A stretch of DNA of 64,000 nucleotides from Symsagittifera roscoffensis (Eukaryota; Xenacoelomorpha; Acoela; Convolutidae), in NCBI RefSeq assembly GCF_963678635.1, contig NC_087064.1:27880189-27944188 (forward strand), written 5' to 3'. The notes beneath the pieces are model-generated. The model had not been told where the DNA came from. It did not search any database and saw only the letters and a program-made list of their open reading frames with translations. This document shows, one piece after another, positions 46,901 to 56,500 of the stretch. A program made the translations under genes and the position numbers. The stretch's first letter is position 1. The number at the start of each line of letters is the position of its first letter.

Positions 46901-49900
46901 TCCGGAGAAAACGCAGTGAAAACTTCTGAAAGAGCCGTTTTCTATTGAAACTTCCCTGATATGTTGCAGTGGCGCATCTTTTTCATTACACCATTTAATA
47001 ACATCATCTGCGGTATAATCTTTGCTAATACGACCAACATAAATGTGTCTTCTAGGTGGTGGTTTTGATACCCCTAAAAATGTTTGTGAGTCAGACGTTC
47101 CAATAATTGCCGCTGGCTTTTTTTCGGGCGTTTCCACTCGGGTTCGCTTTTTTCGACTAGAACTGTTCGACGATACACTGTCATTTCTGAGATGCATGCC
47201 TTTGATAAACGAAAAATCAGGCTAATATATTTCAAAAATTGATTTTTATTTTCTTCGATTTAGTTTTTCGTTTTCCCTGACTTGCGAAAAACTATTTGCT
47301 TTGTCGAATGGTGTGCGTGGTTTGCTTAAAGTTTCTCAGCAATCAGTGGTTTTTTGTTATCAGAGGATTGATTAATTTTTGAGTCAACTAAAATACCAGG
47401 ATACCCCGATACTAGAGCTATTTAGAATAATTTTGCTCTGATTTTCTTTTAGGCTAAGTTGAATTCAACCGTTGAGGTTGCCAACATCAATCAACATGTA
47501 GATCTTGAACTGGACTCGGATAATACTTTTGATGCCACCTTGAAACAGACTTTTGTTGCTTATCGGAAAAACGAAGACGGTCTCTCCATCGAAGATGCGC
47601 GTGAAAAACTTGCCGAACAATTAAAACATCACAATTTGAACGATGAAGTCGATGAGTTTGATGATGAATATGAGTACTCGTCTAGTTCTGAATCTGATAA
47701 CGAGGACGATTCAGAGCAGGCAGGGTCTGCATCTAGTTCTAGAAAACAAAACAAAGGTGGAACTGTGACTATTGCGGAAAGATGTGGCATTGAAATATCC
47801 CTTCTCAATTTTGCCTTTCAAACTGAAAATATCTGCACCATATCCTGTAGAAGTATTGGGTGCTCGTTCACTTGTTCACGGTGCGGTACTTTATTTGACA
47901 TGAAAATGCACCCCAATAGTGCAATATCTCAGGAGTGTGTGAAATGCAGAACGAAAATGATGGTGAATTTTCGACCTTCGCTAATGCACCAGAGCTGTAA
48001 TGTATTGGGCTATTTTGATACTGAGAATTGCTCCCCTCATTTCAACATTAATGCGGCTGAAACACTCTGGGCTTTCATGTGCAGTAATTGCAACATGACG
48101 ACAAATTCACCGGTAAGAACGAGTCCTTGTCAAATATTGGGTTTAACGAAGCTTACCTGAGATATCCCATCAGAATATTATCTGATTCCGATCACTTTAC
48201 GAGGAATTAAGTAGCAAGGCTATGGCGTGGGTTTTTTGTTATTTTTTGAGCGATTATAGATACATCCCAGAAAGCCCGTACGGGGTCCAGTGTGATATAA
48301 TTTTATTTCCAGTATCGAGAAAAATTGGCTGGTCTGAAAAGTGTTGTTACTTCTACTTAGATTTTTGAAGAGCTGGTGAAATTGAGTACTCACGATCTTC
48401 AATTGTATTTTCAGTAGTTTTCATAAAATACAACTCTTAGAATTATCATGGTAAAATGTCTGCTGATATAATTCTTAAAATGTAGCGTGAAACTAAGGTT
48501 TGATATCTGAAAAATTGTGACTATGACCTAGGTAAAATGTACCATGTTGTTTTGAGCATTGTTTAGGCTGTGAATGCGGAGGAGGTGAAGCTGGTATTCT
48601 GCCACAACTGCCACCACAAATACGAGGTCAAGTACGCAGGGGTCAAGTTCAAGGACCTCATGGTACGACACCCTCACATGCCCAGTTAGTATAGCGAGCG
48701 CAGAGTTAAATAGTTGCACGGAATCTAAAAAGAATGCCTTGAATCTCACCAATACATTAAGTCAGATCTCTCCGACTTGTCTGACTCTCTATTAAGTCAG
48801 ACTTTCTATTGGCGGCGTTAAATGATACTCGTATGATAAATGGTAACAGTAGCCTGACCCTCAAACTGCTTGAAAACTTCATATCACAAGGTTCTGCCGT
48901 TCGTGCTGTTTTGTGACATGCGTAGTGACTAAATAAAGTTGTGTTCTTGGGCGCAAAGAAAAATCACAATGATAGGTGAAATGTTTTTTTTTTTCGAAAA
49001 GCAGACCTCTGCATAAAGAATCATCTCAAAAGAAATTTAAAAAGTTATAGATATCCAATTTGCAAGATTTTCGTTTGGATCTTTCACGAGCCTGTTCTGT
49101 TTTTAATCTTTATTTAATTCCTAATTCAGAAATGACAGAAGCGAAACCAGCCACTGGGAAAAAGAAGGAGCGCGACATGCTTTCTCTGATCCCGGGCGAA
49201 CCCCTTCCCAAAAAAGGGACGTGTAAACACTATCGGAAGAGCTACCGGTGGCTCCGCTTTCCCTGCTGTGGTAGAGTGTACCCATGCGACGTCTGCCATA
49301 ATGACGTGGAGTTGCATGAGATCGAGTTTGCAAACAGAATGATATGTGGGTTCTGCTCTAAAGAGCAGGTTAGTGGGTGTGCTAATTGACGAAGTATAAA
49401 CGCGCAATTAAACTTCAAATAGGATTCTTGATATAGCCATGGTATCATAACATAATTTCAAAGCAACAAATACTTCTAGTTAAGTGTAAAAGTTAAGTAT
49501 TTTTGACTTATATATGCCTTGATGATTTTTTTTATTTTTCAGGTAAAGGTCTGAAAATGATTTTATAACTACAGAAGTGCATTGTGCATTCCTACATATT
49601 AGTAGTTTTATGAGTGCACTTTATATATGCTTTTTTGAGTTCATATCAAATCGATTTGTCAAAATATTAGGTAAATTGCGCTCTCCAATTTCAAAAGCGG
49701 AAATGACTCGTAAAAACAAGTTTCGAAAGTGGATTTTAATTTTTAGATTTTCTAGCGGAATCAAAAATTTACCCATTGATCCAGTTTTTGTAGATTGGGT
49801 CAAACTTATCAAAGACGAATCGATCTTGAATTGTTCTTGAAATTCAAAAAGCCAAAACCTGGTATATTTTCTTCGAAAGTTGAAAATATATTTCAACTAT

Positions 49901-52900
49901 ATATTTCAACTTTTACTTTTTTTCCAGCCATCTGTTGCCTATATTTTTTCTTTCCAAATTTGCTGTGACCCGAGAAATTACTTAATGTTATTCTTCGACG
50001 TCAACCGGTATTCAACATTTTAAATTTTTTCAGGGCTACCAGAAGAGTAAATCCTGTACGGGGTGCAGTAAAGAACTGGCAGGCACCACTGGATCCCACT
50101 GGGAAGGAGGGAGAGGATGCAGAAACCAGAAGAAGATGAATAAGTGAGCTTTGATTTCACATAACAATTGTCCATCAAACCAACTTAATTACTCAAGCGA
50201 ACGTTCGCTTATGCGAAGTGCAGCTCTGCCTGTGCGGTAATATAAAATTTAATTTAATGCTACGGACAATCTTTTTGAATTTTTCAGACCATGCTAAACA
50301 AGCCCTCCCATTTTTTTTGTTTTCGACGAATCATTTTTCAAATTAACAAAATTTTTCTGATGCCAATTTAAGATAATATAAATTTTAAGCTTCTAGCTAT
50401 TCAAAATCAAAATTTTTTTCCTATTTTTAATAATTGTTTGGCATACTTAATATTACTTTGATTTTACAAGGTTAAGTAGAATATTGAATAACAGAGAAAA
50501 TTGAGTATTTTCGTAGTAGCCTCATAAGTCAGCATAGTGCCAGCTATAAGGAAAATCGCACATTGTGAACATAAGATATTACGGTAAATTCGCTGGTTAG
50601 GGGAAGAAGAAAGAGCCATCTCTTGATGTTAACTGCTTTGTTCATAGATTAAGTGATAACTTAATCATTAAAAACTTTTGCTAGTGTATAAATATAACTG
50701 TGTAGAAGTAAATTATTCTTGAATTACTTTATCAAAAGACAATGAATGAAGTGACAAGACACTAACTTAGGTCAGACAGATTTTTGTCAGGAAAAAGATT
50801 TTGATCATGTTCAAATTTGTTTTTTTTTGCAGTTTGATTTTTGATTTCATTCAAGCTCAATTCAAATTCAATTGCTGAAAAGAAGGCAAAATACGCTATT
50901 CAACGAAAGTACAAATAGTACAGAAAAGTTTGAATGGTTTTTGTTTCGATAGTGGTTTAAATTTTTAGCTTTTTCAGCTAAATGAAAATAATATCCTGTT
51001 TTTTACATGGGTCCGTTCTATGACAGAAAAAAGTGTCAATCGTATTGAAATAGAAAGAGTTAAATCTTGGTGTATTTTTTAAAATTCTAACGATGAACAA
51101 TTTTTCAAAGAGTATAATTTTTTGGTTTTTTTGAGTTGATTGGAATTTTTTCAACTCTCTTTAGCGATGTATAATAATACTGGAAAATTTCAATTAAGGG
51201 ATAATATTTTTCGTTTAAAGGATCCGAAAAGAAACGACCCCGTGAATCTTAAACATAATGCTTTTTCCATGCTTTAGTATGATCAGTACTACGTACAGTT
51301 GTTTTAAACGAAGAACTGTTCTGAAGCTAACAGTGGAAGTGGACAGGAACTTCGTCGTTGGATTTGTTCCAGTTTTTTTTTCTACGAAAAATTAGGTACC
51401 ACAGTCAATTGTCAAAATAGGTTGAGTGTTATATTAAATTAAAGCCCTTTCAGTCCTGAGTCAGTCGACATTTAAAAAATTTTGAAACATTTTCTCTGTG
51501 TAGAAAAAAACGGAAGGAAAATTTGACTTTTAAATCTAATTCCGAGCTTTGTTTGGCTGTTATTACACAAGCGTTGCTTGTGTTATAGTATGAACTATCT
51601 TTTTTTTTAACCTAAATCGCAAATATTGTTGCGATAAAATTTGTTCATTTTGAAAGTGTTCGTTTTGATCAATAACCAGCTATTAAGTACAGCCAATGCT
51701 AAGCATTTTAACACAGATTATTATTGTTCCGACTTTCGTAACGAAAGTAACGGAATATTTGTGCTCGGGTGGTTTTTTTTTCAGACAAATTTCGACTTTA
51801 TAACTAGGCATTTTTGACGGGATTTTTTTGTATCATTCAAAAAGTATTGTTGTCCTGAGCTTGAATTTGGAAAGATATTTCAGCTGTGATCATTTTTCGT
51901 CAAGTTTTGTGGGTTTAAAAATTGCCATTTAGGCAAATTTGGGACAATTGACTAGCGGTATTTTTCGCGCTATTAACGCGTTAGCGGATATTTAATCCGT
52001 CATAGAAATCGTTCCAAATTAGTTGAAGGACGCTTATTTGCCATAAGTGATTTGTTACTAGGAGCAAAATTTATCACTTTCTACTTAATATGGCGTGTGT
52101 GGTGATGATTTTCACAAAAAAATCTCAAATTGAAAATCTCATTTTTGTTACATTTAATTTTATCATGTTATTACTGCTCCATAGACTGCTCTATAAATTG
52201 AGGCATGTTAGTTGGTAATTTTTTTTTCAAATTGGCTGGTACTGCTAATGCGCCATAATTGGTGTGCGTCACTTGGCATTTATGTAGACTCAAAGTTTTA
52301 CTCACTCAGTTTTTCACAGTAGCGTTATCGGTCATATTTTTCCTTGTGTATGCGAAGTGCAACTTCGCCTCTGTGTTTACACTTGCGAGAGCAAGTGTCT
52401 TGTAATCGGGAGCTAAACGTTTCGAGTCACGGACGGACCTTATTTTTTCAGTGTAATTGAAATTGAAATTTTTGTCCTGTAAAAATTGAATTGTCGGACG
52501 TTCGTTTGTCTGCTCAAGTTTTGTCGGCTTAGTTGCCGTATCCTAGATTTTTTTGCTGTCAACAATTTTCGTGATAGTTGCTAGTGTGAGTGTTTATATT
52601 TGTAGTTCCAGGAGACTGAAAACTTTTTTTACAAGCTTATTTTTTTCGTCTCAACTGATATCTGCTCAAAGATTGTCGGCTTTGTTTCTGCTTCGTAAGT
52701 TTTGTTCCGTTGCCAATTTGATATTGCTCGTTTAATAATTTGTTTTAGTTTAATAATTTGTTCTGTTGCTAATTTGTTCCGTCGGCTTTGTTTCTGCTTC
52801 GTCTCTGTAGTAGACTATTATAGGTGTTGTAACTGCTCAAAGGGCTTAATTTAAGCTGAAAAAAGTTATTTTTTGAAGCTTTATTTAGTTTTTTCTTTCT

Positions 52901-53163
52901 TGCAATAAGTTTTTGCAATGGGGTCAGAACTTTCTGTGATATTTGCACAGCAACCGACGAATCTTCTTGAATCGTTTGCTCCTACTTTACCCATAGAACT
53001 CTTATAATCAATAGTCAGTTTTCGGTTATATCTTGTTATTTTTTAACCGCTAGAAACTTGTTGATGGAATGATTTCTGTTTCAGAAGTGATGCACAGAAG
53101 TACCGAAATCGGAACAAGACAATAGCCAAGAAGAATGTCGCTTCTAATAACTCGAAGAAATAG
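40929..53163 (+). CDS. CCCH / RWD-like / CHY zinc-finger protein (nine exons)
   Basis: Nine exons join in phase with GT-AG borders to give 686 aa: 40929-41525, 42486-42545, 42696-42748, 43421-43565, 47453-48112, 48567-48684, 49130-49368, 50034-50143, 53085-53163. Residues 4-23 and 27-46 are two CCCH fingers (C-x8-C-x5-C-x3-H), typical RNA-binding modules. A polar linker with four 13-residue repeats follows. Residues about 185-285 look RWD-like (VIVFECSDPDWPFPMN, then FPQFYPKQ and PFLKWFDRSLKD). An acidic stretch (EFDDEYEYSSSSESDNEDD) precedes a region with several C-x2-C pairs. The CHY finger starts at about 576 (CKHYRKSYRWLRFPCCG, YPCDVCHND, RMICGFCSKEQ), then SHWEGGRGCR and a basic tail. 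This architecture is familiar from uncharacterised CHY-type proteins of fungi and animals. The function is not established; RNA or ubiquitin-related roles are guesses. The 48684/49130 junction is the least certain. Confidence 0.85.
41112..41267 (+). repeat. Coding 39-bp minisatellite, four units
   Basis: Within exon 1 of the CHY-finger gene, four 39-bp units (41112, 41151, 41190, 41229) encode 13-residue repeats of the form YPIRSSENESYRN. The last unit is the most diverged. The frame is preserved, so copy-number change would alter linker length without a frameshift. Confidence 0.85.
43841..43849. repeat. 9-bp target site duplication, left copy
   Basis: CTAATATAT immediately outside the 3' (CAT)n end of the antisense LINE. 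The identical copy is at 47222-47230. Confidence 0.88.
43925..46771 (-). CDS. LINE ORF2: endonuclease-reverse transcriptase (948 aa)
   Basis: Uninterrupted 948-residue frame. The N-terminal apurinic-like endonuclease has SLLNARSVRNK, LTETWLKHD, YRPPCGD and SDHHVISF. The motif normally reading GDFN is GYFN here (ILGYFNVHF, about residue 148), losing a catalytic aspartate. The RT domain carries SSYRPVTQLSFSSKIFER, VALDLSAAFDTVSHDIL, NGVPQGSILGPLFF and the catalytic YADDGLIYL, all intact. The C-terminus ends FRKSLKTHLFRSHYYTSA, a pattern common in CR1/L2-type elements. The protein nicks target DNA and reverse-transcribes its own RNA. The RT looks competent, whereas the endonuclease is predicted to be impaired. 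Confidence 0.92.
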   Translation of the reverse strand: MKTSISISLLNARSVRNKTSDIASILLSNDFDLFFLTETWLKHDSNENYLLRQCCSNLEIYDTFSQPRNYSNGGGIALICRCDFKVNQLSSLNQAEIELKVLEISFPTCRILFIICYRPPCGDFLIFKEQLYNMIYEFSTDYDLCVILGYFNVHFFNNKDNRYLLLQDVFQEFGLKQIINEPTHCSGNILDLVAITDEIKISQLNVIPFEVSDHHVISFLLPISVSMAERILKPYRKWDNIDLIELAGEIESNLLINQISFEENNTAMKDFSDIVAEVTIDINPTKFRLFRKRNCKFFDHDLQTMKQKRRKFERIFNKVPSLENRLTLKNANLDCRKLFKEKQFDYYNREVNRIKSQPKSSYSSFNEILGIDTRSVLPNNCSLSDLADKFNTFFIEKIESVIASLKPHNFYYRDSNETLARDKVKFSSFNKVTCDDIYKAIASMSNATSPCDSMPTEIMKKIQKSWVPTFTGILNNCLQKGHFPNVFKLGIISPFLKKATLDRNLLSSYRPVTQLSFSSKIFERVISIQLLHLLNKLDILDPYQSAYRKGYSTELALLNTSNDILNKLSSKCPVILVALDLSAAFDTVSHDILLRRLENYTGLEGAALELCKSYLCGRYQAVKISSWLSSTESVKNGVPQGSILGPLFFSIYLLPLRSLFLSLDLNYQIYADDGLIYLSAADLNSSVDHLNASLVKITKWFEMNNLKINSDKTEVLFVDRKVAREINIRVNNEIVKSEDTLTVLGFIFDSKFNLQRQINSVCSSAYYILRKLFSIKAFLSFETRHLLCQSLILSRLDYCNSLYFGLPNYLLMKLQKIQNSAGRFVFQLKKGTPTSPYLHDLHWLPVSKRIEFKLLCIVFKKLNRNYLCPAFLRDILKLKQNSYSLRDGPKLVVPRVNSSLGRRSFSYCGAKLWNSLPQKMREETDFQLFRKSLKTHLFRSHYYTSATY
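46784..47197 (-). CDS. LINE ORF1 C-terminal part (RRM-like), truncated
   Basis: 137 residues from the first internal ATG. The frame is open eight codons further up, to the element edge at 47221, so the true start is missing. A basic, serine-rich lead (SSNSSSRKKRTRVETPEKK) precedes a compact domain (RRHIYVGRISKDYTADDVIK, then FRSFHCVF and FWPKNVVVKRFF). The pattern resembles the RNA-binding domain found in ORF1 proteins of many CR1/L2-type LINEs. It ends 12 nt before ORF2. Confidence 0.75.
   Translation of the reverse strand: MHLRNDSVSSNSSSRKKRTRVETPEKKPAAIIGTSDSQTFLGVSKPPPRRHIYVGRISKDYTADDVIKWCNEKDAPLQHIREVSIENGSFRSFHCVFSGDCCEKIENSAFWPKNVVVKRFFLNDNAKTWLKSLSNKP
47222..47230. repeat. 9-bp target site duplication, right copy
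   Basis: CTAATATAT directly outside the truncated 5' end of the LINE; identical to 43841-43849. Confidence 0.88.
51574..52385 (+). repeat. Family D repeat, copy 1, split by a family A element
   Basis: 51574-51724 and 52196-52385 together match 54780-54936 plus 55066-55265. Examples are 'CAGCTATTAAGTACAGCCAA' and 'AGACTCAAAGTTTTACTCA', ending in the hairpin GCGAAGTGCAACTTCGC. A family A element (51726-52195, with left-end hairpin GTTCCGACTTTCGTAACGAA but without the usual right-end hairpin) occupies the middle. It lies in the last intron of the CHY-finger gene. Confidence 0.7.
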
Positions 53164-53637
53164 ACATTTCGCTCATATTTTAAATTTTATAGAAACAAAT
53201 CTTTGGAGGCTAGATTTTCAGTTGGAAAATGAAAATCAAAGCATCAGATTCTCAGCGAGAAAATCAGCTACTTTGCTCCAAGTATTTCCCTCAATAATCA
53301 AAGTAATTTGAACACAATATTTGGCTATTGGCGCATTTTCCAATACTTTTCAAAAAAAATTTAAATGCGTTGTTTAAAGCACGTTGTTTGGCTATTGATG
53401 CGTTTTTTAGAGTTCTGAAAACAGTGGCGGAATACTTGTGCTCAATTTGGTTCTTTCTGTTAACGAATTTTGACTAAATGTCAAATTTTGACAAACTCTT
53501 AGGTTGAAAGTTACCTATTTGGGATCAAGTTTTGTGTTACAAAATATTAAAGTTCTGGAAGTCACCTGATCTTACATTGATTTACTTAATTGTTTCAGAC
53601 GCGTGTTCAAATTTTGACTGAATAATAGAAAAATTGA

Positions 53638-53643
53638 AATAAA
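53638..53643 (+). promoter_or_regulatory. Candidate poly(A) signal for the CHY-finger gene
   Basis: AATAAA about 475 nt after the stop at 53163. It lies in A-rich sequence, so the call is weak. Confidence 0.35.
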
Positions 53644-53774
53644 AAAATCATTTTGAGGCAACTTATCTTAAATTTTTTTTTGTCAATTAATATCTGCCCT
53701 TGCAAAACGTCATATTGTATGTATCTGAGTCTTTTCTTCAATTCAGCTGATACCGGGGTGCAAGACGTATGTTT

Positions 53775-54325
53775 CGGCTTTGAAAGTATGTTTTGATTTC
53801 GAATGTCGAAAAGGTGAAGTTTTTCGACTTATAGTCAGCGGTCGAGGAGCAGTTTTAAGTCGAAACATACTCGATTTTGTTGATATAGGCCGAGGACAGT
53901 CGAAACTTATGTCGAGCTCCGTCGAAACATACCCGATTGCGGTCGAGAAAGTCGAAACATAATTCGAGTACACTCGAAACATACTCGATTTCGGTCGAGA
54001 AAGTCCAAATGTAGGTCGAGCACAATTGAAACAGAAGTCGAGCGCAGTCGAAACTTTTCCGATTTCGGTCGGAAAGCCAAAACATAGCTCAAGGAAATTC
54101 AACAAATAGGTCGAGCACAAAGTCGAAATCATACCCGATTTCGGTCGAGAAAATCGAAACATAGGACGAGCACAGCCGAAACTTAGATTGAGCACAGTCG
54201 AAACATAAGTCGACAACAGTCCAACATACCCGATTCGGGCGAGAAAGTCGAAGCATAGGTCAAGCACAATCGAAACAGGTTGAGCAGTGTCGAAACATAG
54301 GTCGACCAGAGTCGAAAATGGCTAA
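53775..54325. repeat. GTCGAAACATA minisatellite
   Basis: Two alternating modules recur about ten times: 'GTCGAGCACAGTCGAAACAT' and 'CCCGATTTCGGTCGAGAAAG', the latter followed by TCGAAACATA. The spacing is irregular (roughly 20-30 bp per module). Long open frames on the - strand (53743-54267) are a by-product of the repeat, because several frames stay open. A short piece of the same array is at 57560-57640. Confidence 0.8.
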
Positions 54326-54779
54326 GCATAGTCGGAAAAGTGTTTCATTAAAGCGAATTTTGTCGGGTTTATTGTTAGCGCAACTAAGAAAGTTACAAAT
54401 AGCAAATTGATCAAGTTTAAATGTCTTTTTAATTTGCCGGTACCTAGACAATTGTGTTCGCTGATAATATACATGACCACCACGGGAAGGACTTCAAATA
54501 GTCCCAACGTCAGATAAAAGCGTTTTTTTTTTGGAATAACGTCCAAGTCGTCGCCATAGTACAGACAAAAAAATGAAACAGTTAGCATCCAAATCAAAGT
54601 AACCAAGTAAACCTAACAAACAAATGACAAACAGTTAGTACCACTATCTTGAAGCTAAATATGTTCATTAATAAAAGGCAATTAATAACAATAATAAACA
54701 AACATTCTTTTTTGCTGCCAAAAATATACGACAGATGCAAATGGTAAAATATTCTAGTTTATATGTGTTTTTACACGAG

Positions 54780-55265
54780 AATAGCTTGTGTTAGAGTATG
54801 AACTCTCTTTTTTCCCAATCTAAGTCGCAAATATTGTTGCGACAAAACGTGTTCATTTTGAAAGTGTTCATTTGGATCAATAATCAGCTATTAAGTACAG
54901 CCAATGCTAAGGATTTTAACACAGACTATTATATAACACATAGCACTTTTAGCTTCAAGTTATCATGGATCTGTAGCGTAGAGGTAGGGAAGGAGACCTG
55001 CAACAAAATAAGAGGGTTCGAACCTGGGCAGGGTCGGATGTTTTCAATGAACTTTTTCGTATACTAGCTAAAATGCGTCCACTAAAATGTTAGTTTGTAA
55101 TTTTTTTTTTCAAAATGACTGTTACTGCTAAAGCGTCATAATTGGCGTGCGTCTTTTATGAAATTTTGTAGACTCAAAGTTTTACTCAATCAGTTTTTCA
55201 CAGTAGCGTTGTCGGTCATATTTTTACTTGTGTATGCGACGCGCAATTTCGCTTCTGTGTTAATG
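54780..55265 (+). repeat. Family D repeat, copy 2, with a tRNA-like insert
   Basis: 54780-54936 and 55066-55265 match copy 1 at 51574-52385. The position filled there by a family A element is filled here by about 130 bp containing the tRNA-like segment. Confidence 0.65.
54966..55036 (+). repeat. tRNA-derived segment, SINE-like
   Basis: 'GATCTGTAGCGTAGAGGTAG' (box A-like) is followed by 'GAGGGTTCGAACCTGGG' (box B and T-arm-like). The acceptor arms pair poorly, so a working tRNA is unlikely. It shares its unusual 5' end with 3845-3905. Confidence 0.5.
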
Positions 55266-55720
55266 TAGTGTTGGCTAGACTTAATCCTTCCTTTTCAAAT
55301 GCAAAAATACCAATCATAGACGTTTAATTGAATTTTTTGTACTCATAGAATTGAATCATAAATAATTTTCCTGAAATGTATGATTACCAACAGAAAATAA
55401 AAAATTGAACTAAATAATCTACCAGCTAATCAAAAGTGAAATAAACGTAACAGTTATGTGAATCACAGTTATCACTAAACTTTCAGCTGAATTGATTTCA
55501 ATTGTTTATTGAAAGTTTTAAGGATCATTTCCGTGCATTGACTTTTTCAAAGAAATACCAATGTTACTCCCAAAATATCCACATACAGACACTTGGATAG
55601 CCTTTTTTGCAGATTAGCTTTTATTTGTCTACTAGAAAGTTAAAGTCTTTAATTTTTAAAGCATTGTTTCTATCTTCAAATTTCTGACTAAAAACTACAA
55701 GAAGCGCTTCCAAATAGAGA

Positions 55721-56241
55721 CAAGACTGCTCGTATCAGGGCGAAGCCCTGAATGTTCCGACTGCCTTTTAAGGTTTATGGAGCAGCAGTAATAACATAAA
55801 AAATTTAAATGAAATGAAATTTTTTTTCTAAAATTTGAAATTTTTTGTGAAAATCATCCCCCCACACGCCATGTAAAGTACAAAAAGATAGATTTCGTTC
55901 CTTGTAACAAATCAATTATGGCAAATAAGTTTCGTTCAACCAATTTGGAACGATTTATAAGATGGATTAAACATCCGCTTAAGCGTTAATAGCGCGAGTT
56001 ATATCGCGCGTTAATTGTCCCAAATTGGTCAAAATGGCAATTTTTAAACCCTCATAACTTTACGAAAAATGAGCACAGGTGAAATATCTTTTCAAATTTA
56101 AGCTCAGGAGAACAATACCATTCGAATGATATTAATAAATTCCGTCAAAAATTGCTAGTTAAAAAGTCGAAATTTGTCTGAAGAAAAAAAAACCCACCCC
56201 GAGCACAAATATTCCGTTACTTTCGTATCGAAAGTCGGAAC
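55721..56241 (-). mobile_element. Family A hairpin-ended element, near complete
   Basis: Reverse orientation: the right end is CAGGGCTTCGCCCTG plus GAGCAGTCTT (55721-55750), and the left end is GTTCCGACTTTCGATACGAA (read on the - strand, 56241 down). The related unoccupied sequence at 58030-58075 allows the edges to be placed, at GAGAC/AAGACTG and CGGAAC/AAAAAG. No clear target duplication is seen. It is noncoding. Confidence 0.7.
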
Positions 56242-56500
56242 AAAAAGAGGTCATTTTCAACATTTTGACCATACAAGATTTTCAATTAGGCGCATAGTGA
56301 GCGCGGATTGATAGATTTTTGGCTCATGTTGTTTTAGAGATATGACTTCAAGTGAAATTTGAAAAAATGCTCGTTTCATGTTTTTGATATCATGATCATG
56401 AATCAACTGTTTCAATGAAATATAAACCCATTTGCTGAAAAACTGTATAAGCCCACTCATAATGGTCTCCATAAAATGACTAGCCACTTTCTGGTTCACA

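Larger units (their letters stand above)
43850..47221 (-). mobile_element. CR1/L2-group LINE, 5'-truncated, with 9-bp TSD
   Basis: A 3,372-bp antisense insertion in the fourth intron of the CHY-finger gene, flanked by CTAATATAT on both sides. On its own strand it contains the end of ORF1, a 12-nt gap, a full-length ORF2 and a 3' UTR ending in a (GAT)n tail, typical of non-LTR elements with short simple-repeat tails. The ORF1 frame stays open right up to the 5' junction, indicating 5' truncation at insertion. The perfect duplication and the uninterrupted ORF2 point to a recent event compared with every other element here. Confidence 0.9.
53740..56500 (-). repeat. Unknown repeated locus, copy 1
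   Basis: Together with 57380-58250 this forms a pair of diverged copies in the same order: minisatellite; a block with 'GGTACCTAGACAATTGTG' or 'TTAGCTAGACCTGATGTT' (54415 and 57655); a block ending 'GTCGTCGCCA'/'TTGTCGCCAC'; 'CAAACAGTTAGTACC' (54630) or 'CAAACAGCTAGCATC' (57857); 'GAAGCGCTTCCA' (55702 and 58030); and 'CAACTGTTTCAATGAAATAT' (56404 and 58188). Copy 1 is longer because it holds a family D repeat (54780-55265) and a family A element (55721-56241). The longest - strand frames are 54606-54322 (hydrophobic, two possible membrane segments) and 56499-56257. I recognise neither. Confidence 0.6.

Noticed and set aside
49060-49129. Upstream extension of the CHY exon as coding
   Set aside because: The acceptor at 49129 joins in phase to a GTTAGT donor at 48685; reading further upstream gives no family similarity.
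53743-54267. 174-residue - strand frame as a real protein
   Set aside because: It is produced by the minisatellite; overlapping frames in other phases show the same low-complexity repeats, so openness is a property of the DNA repeat.
54966-55036. Functional tRNA gene
   Set aside because: Boxes A and B are present, but the acceptor stem pairs poorly and the anticodon arm is not convincing.
55721-56241. Target site duplication around the family A element
   Set aside because: Short AGAG-like matches at the edges are no better than chance, and the related unoccupied sequence shows no duplication.
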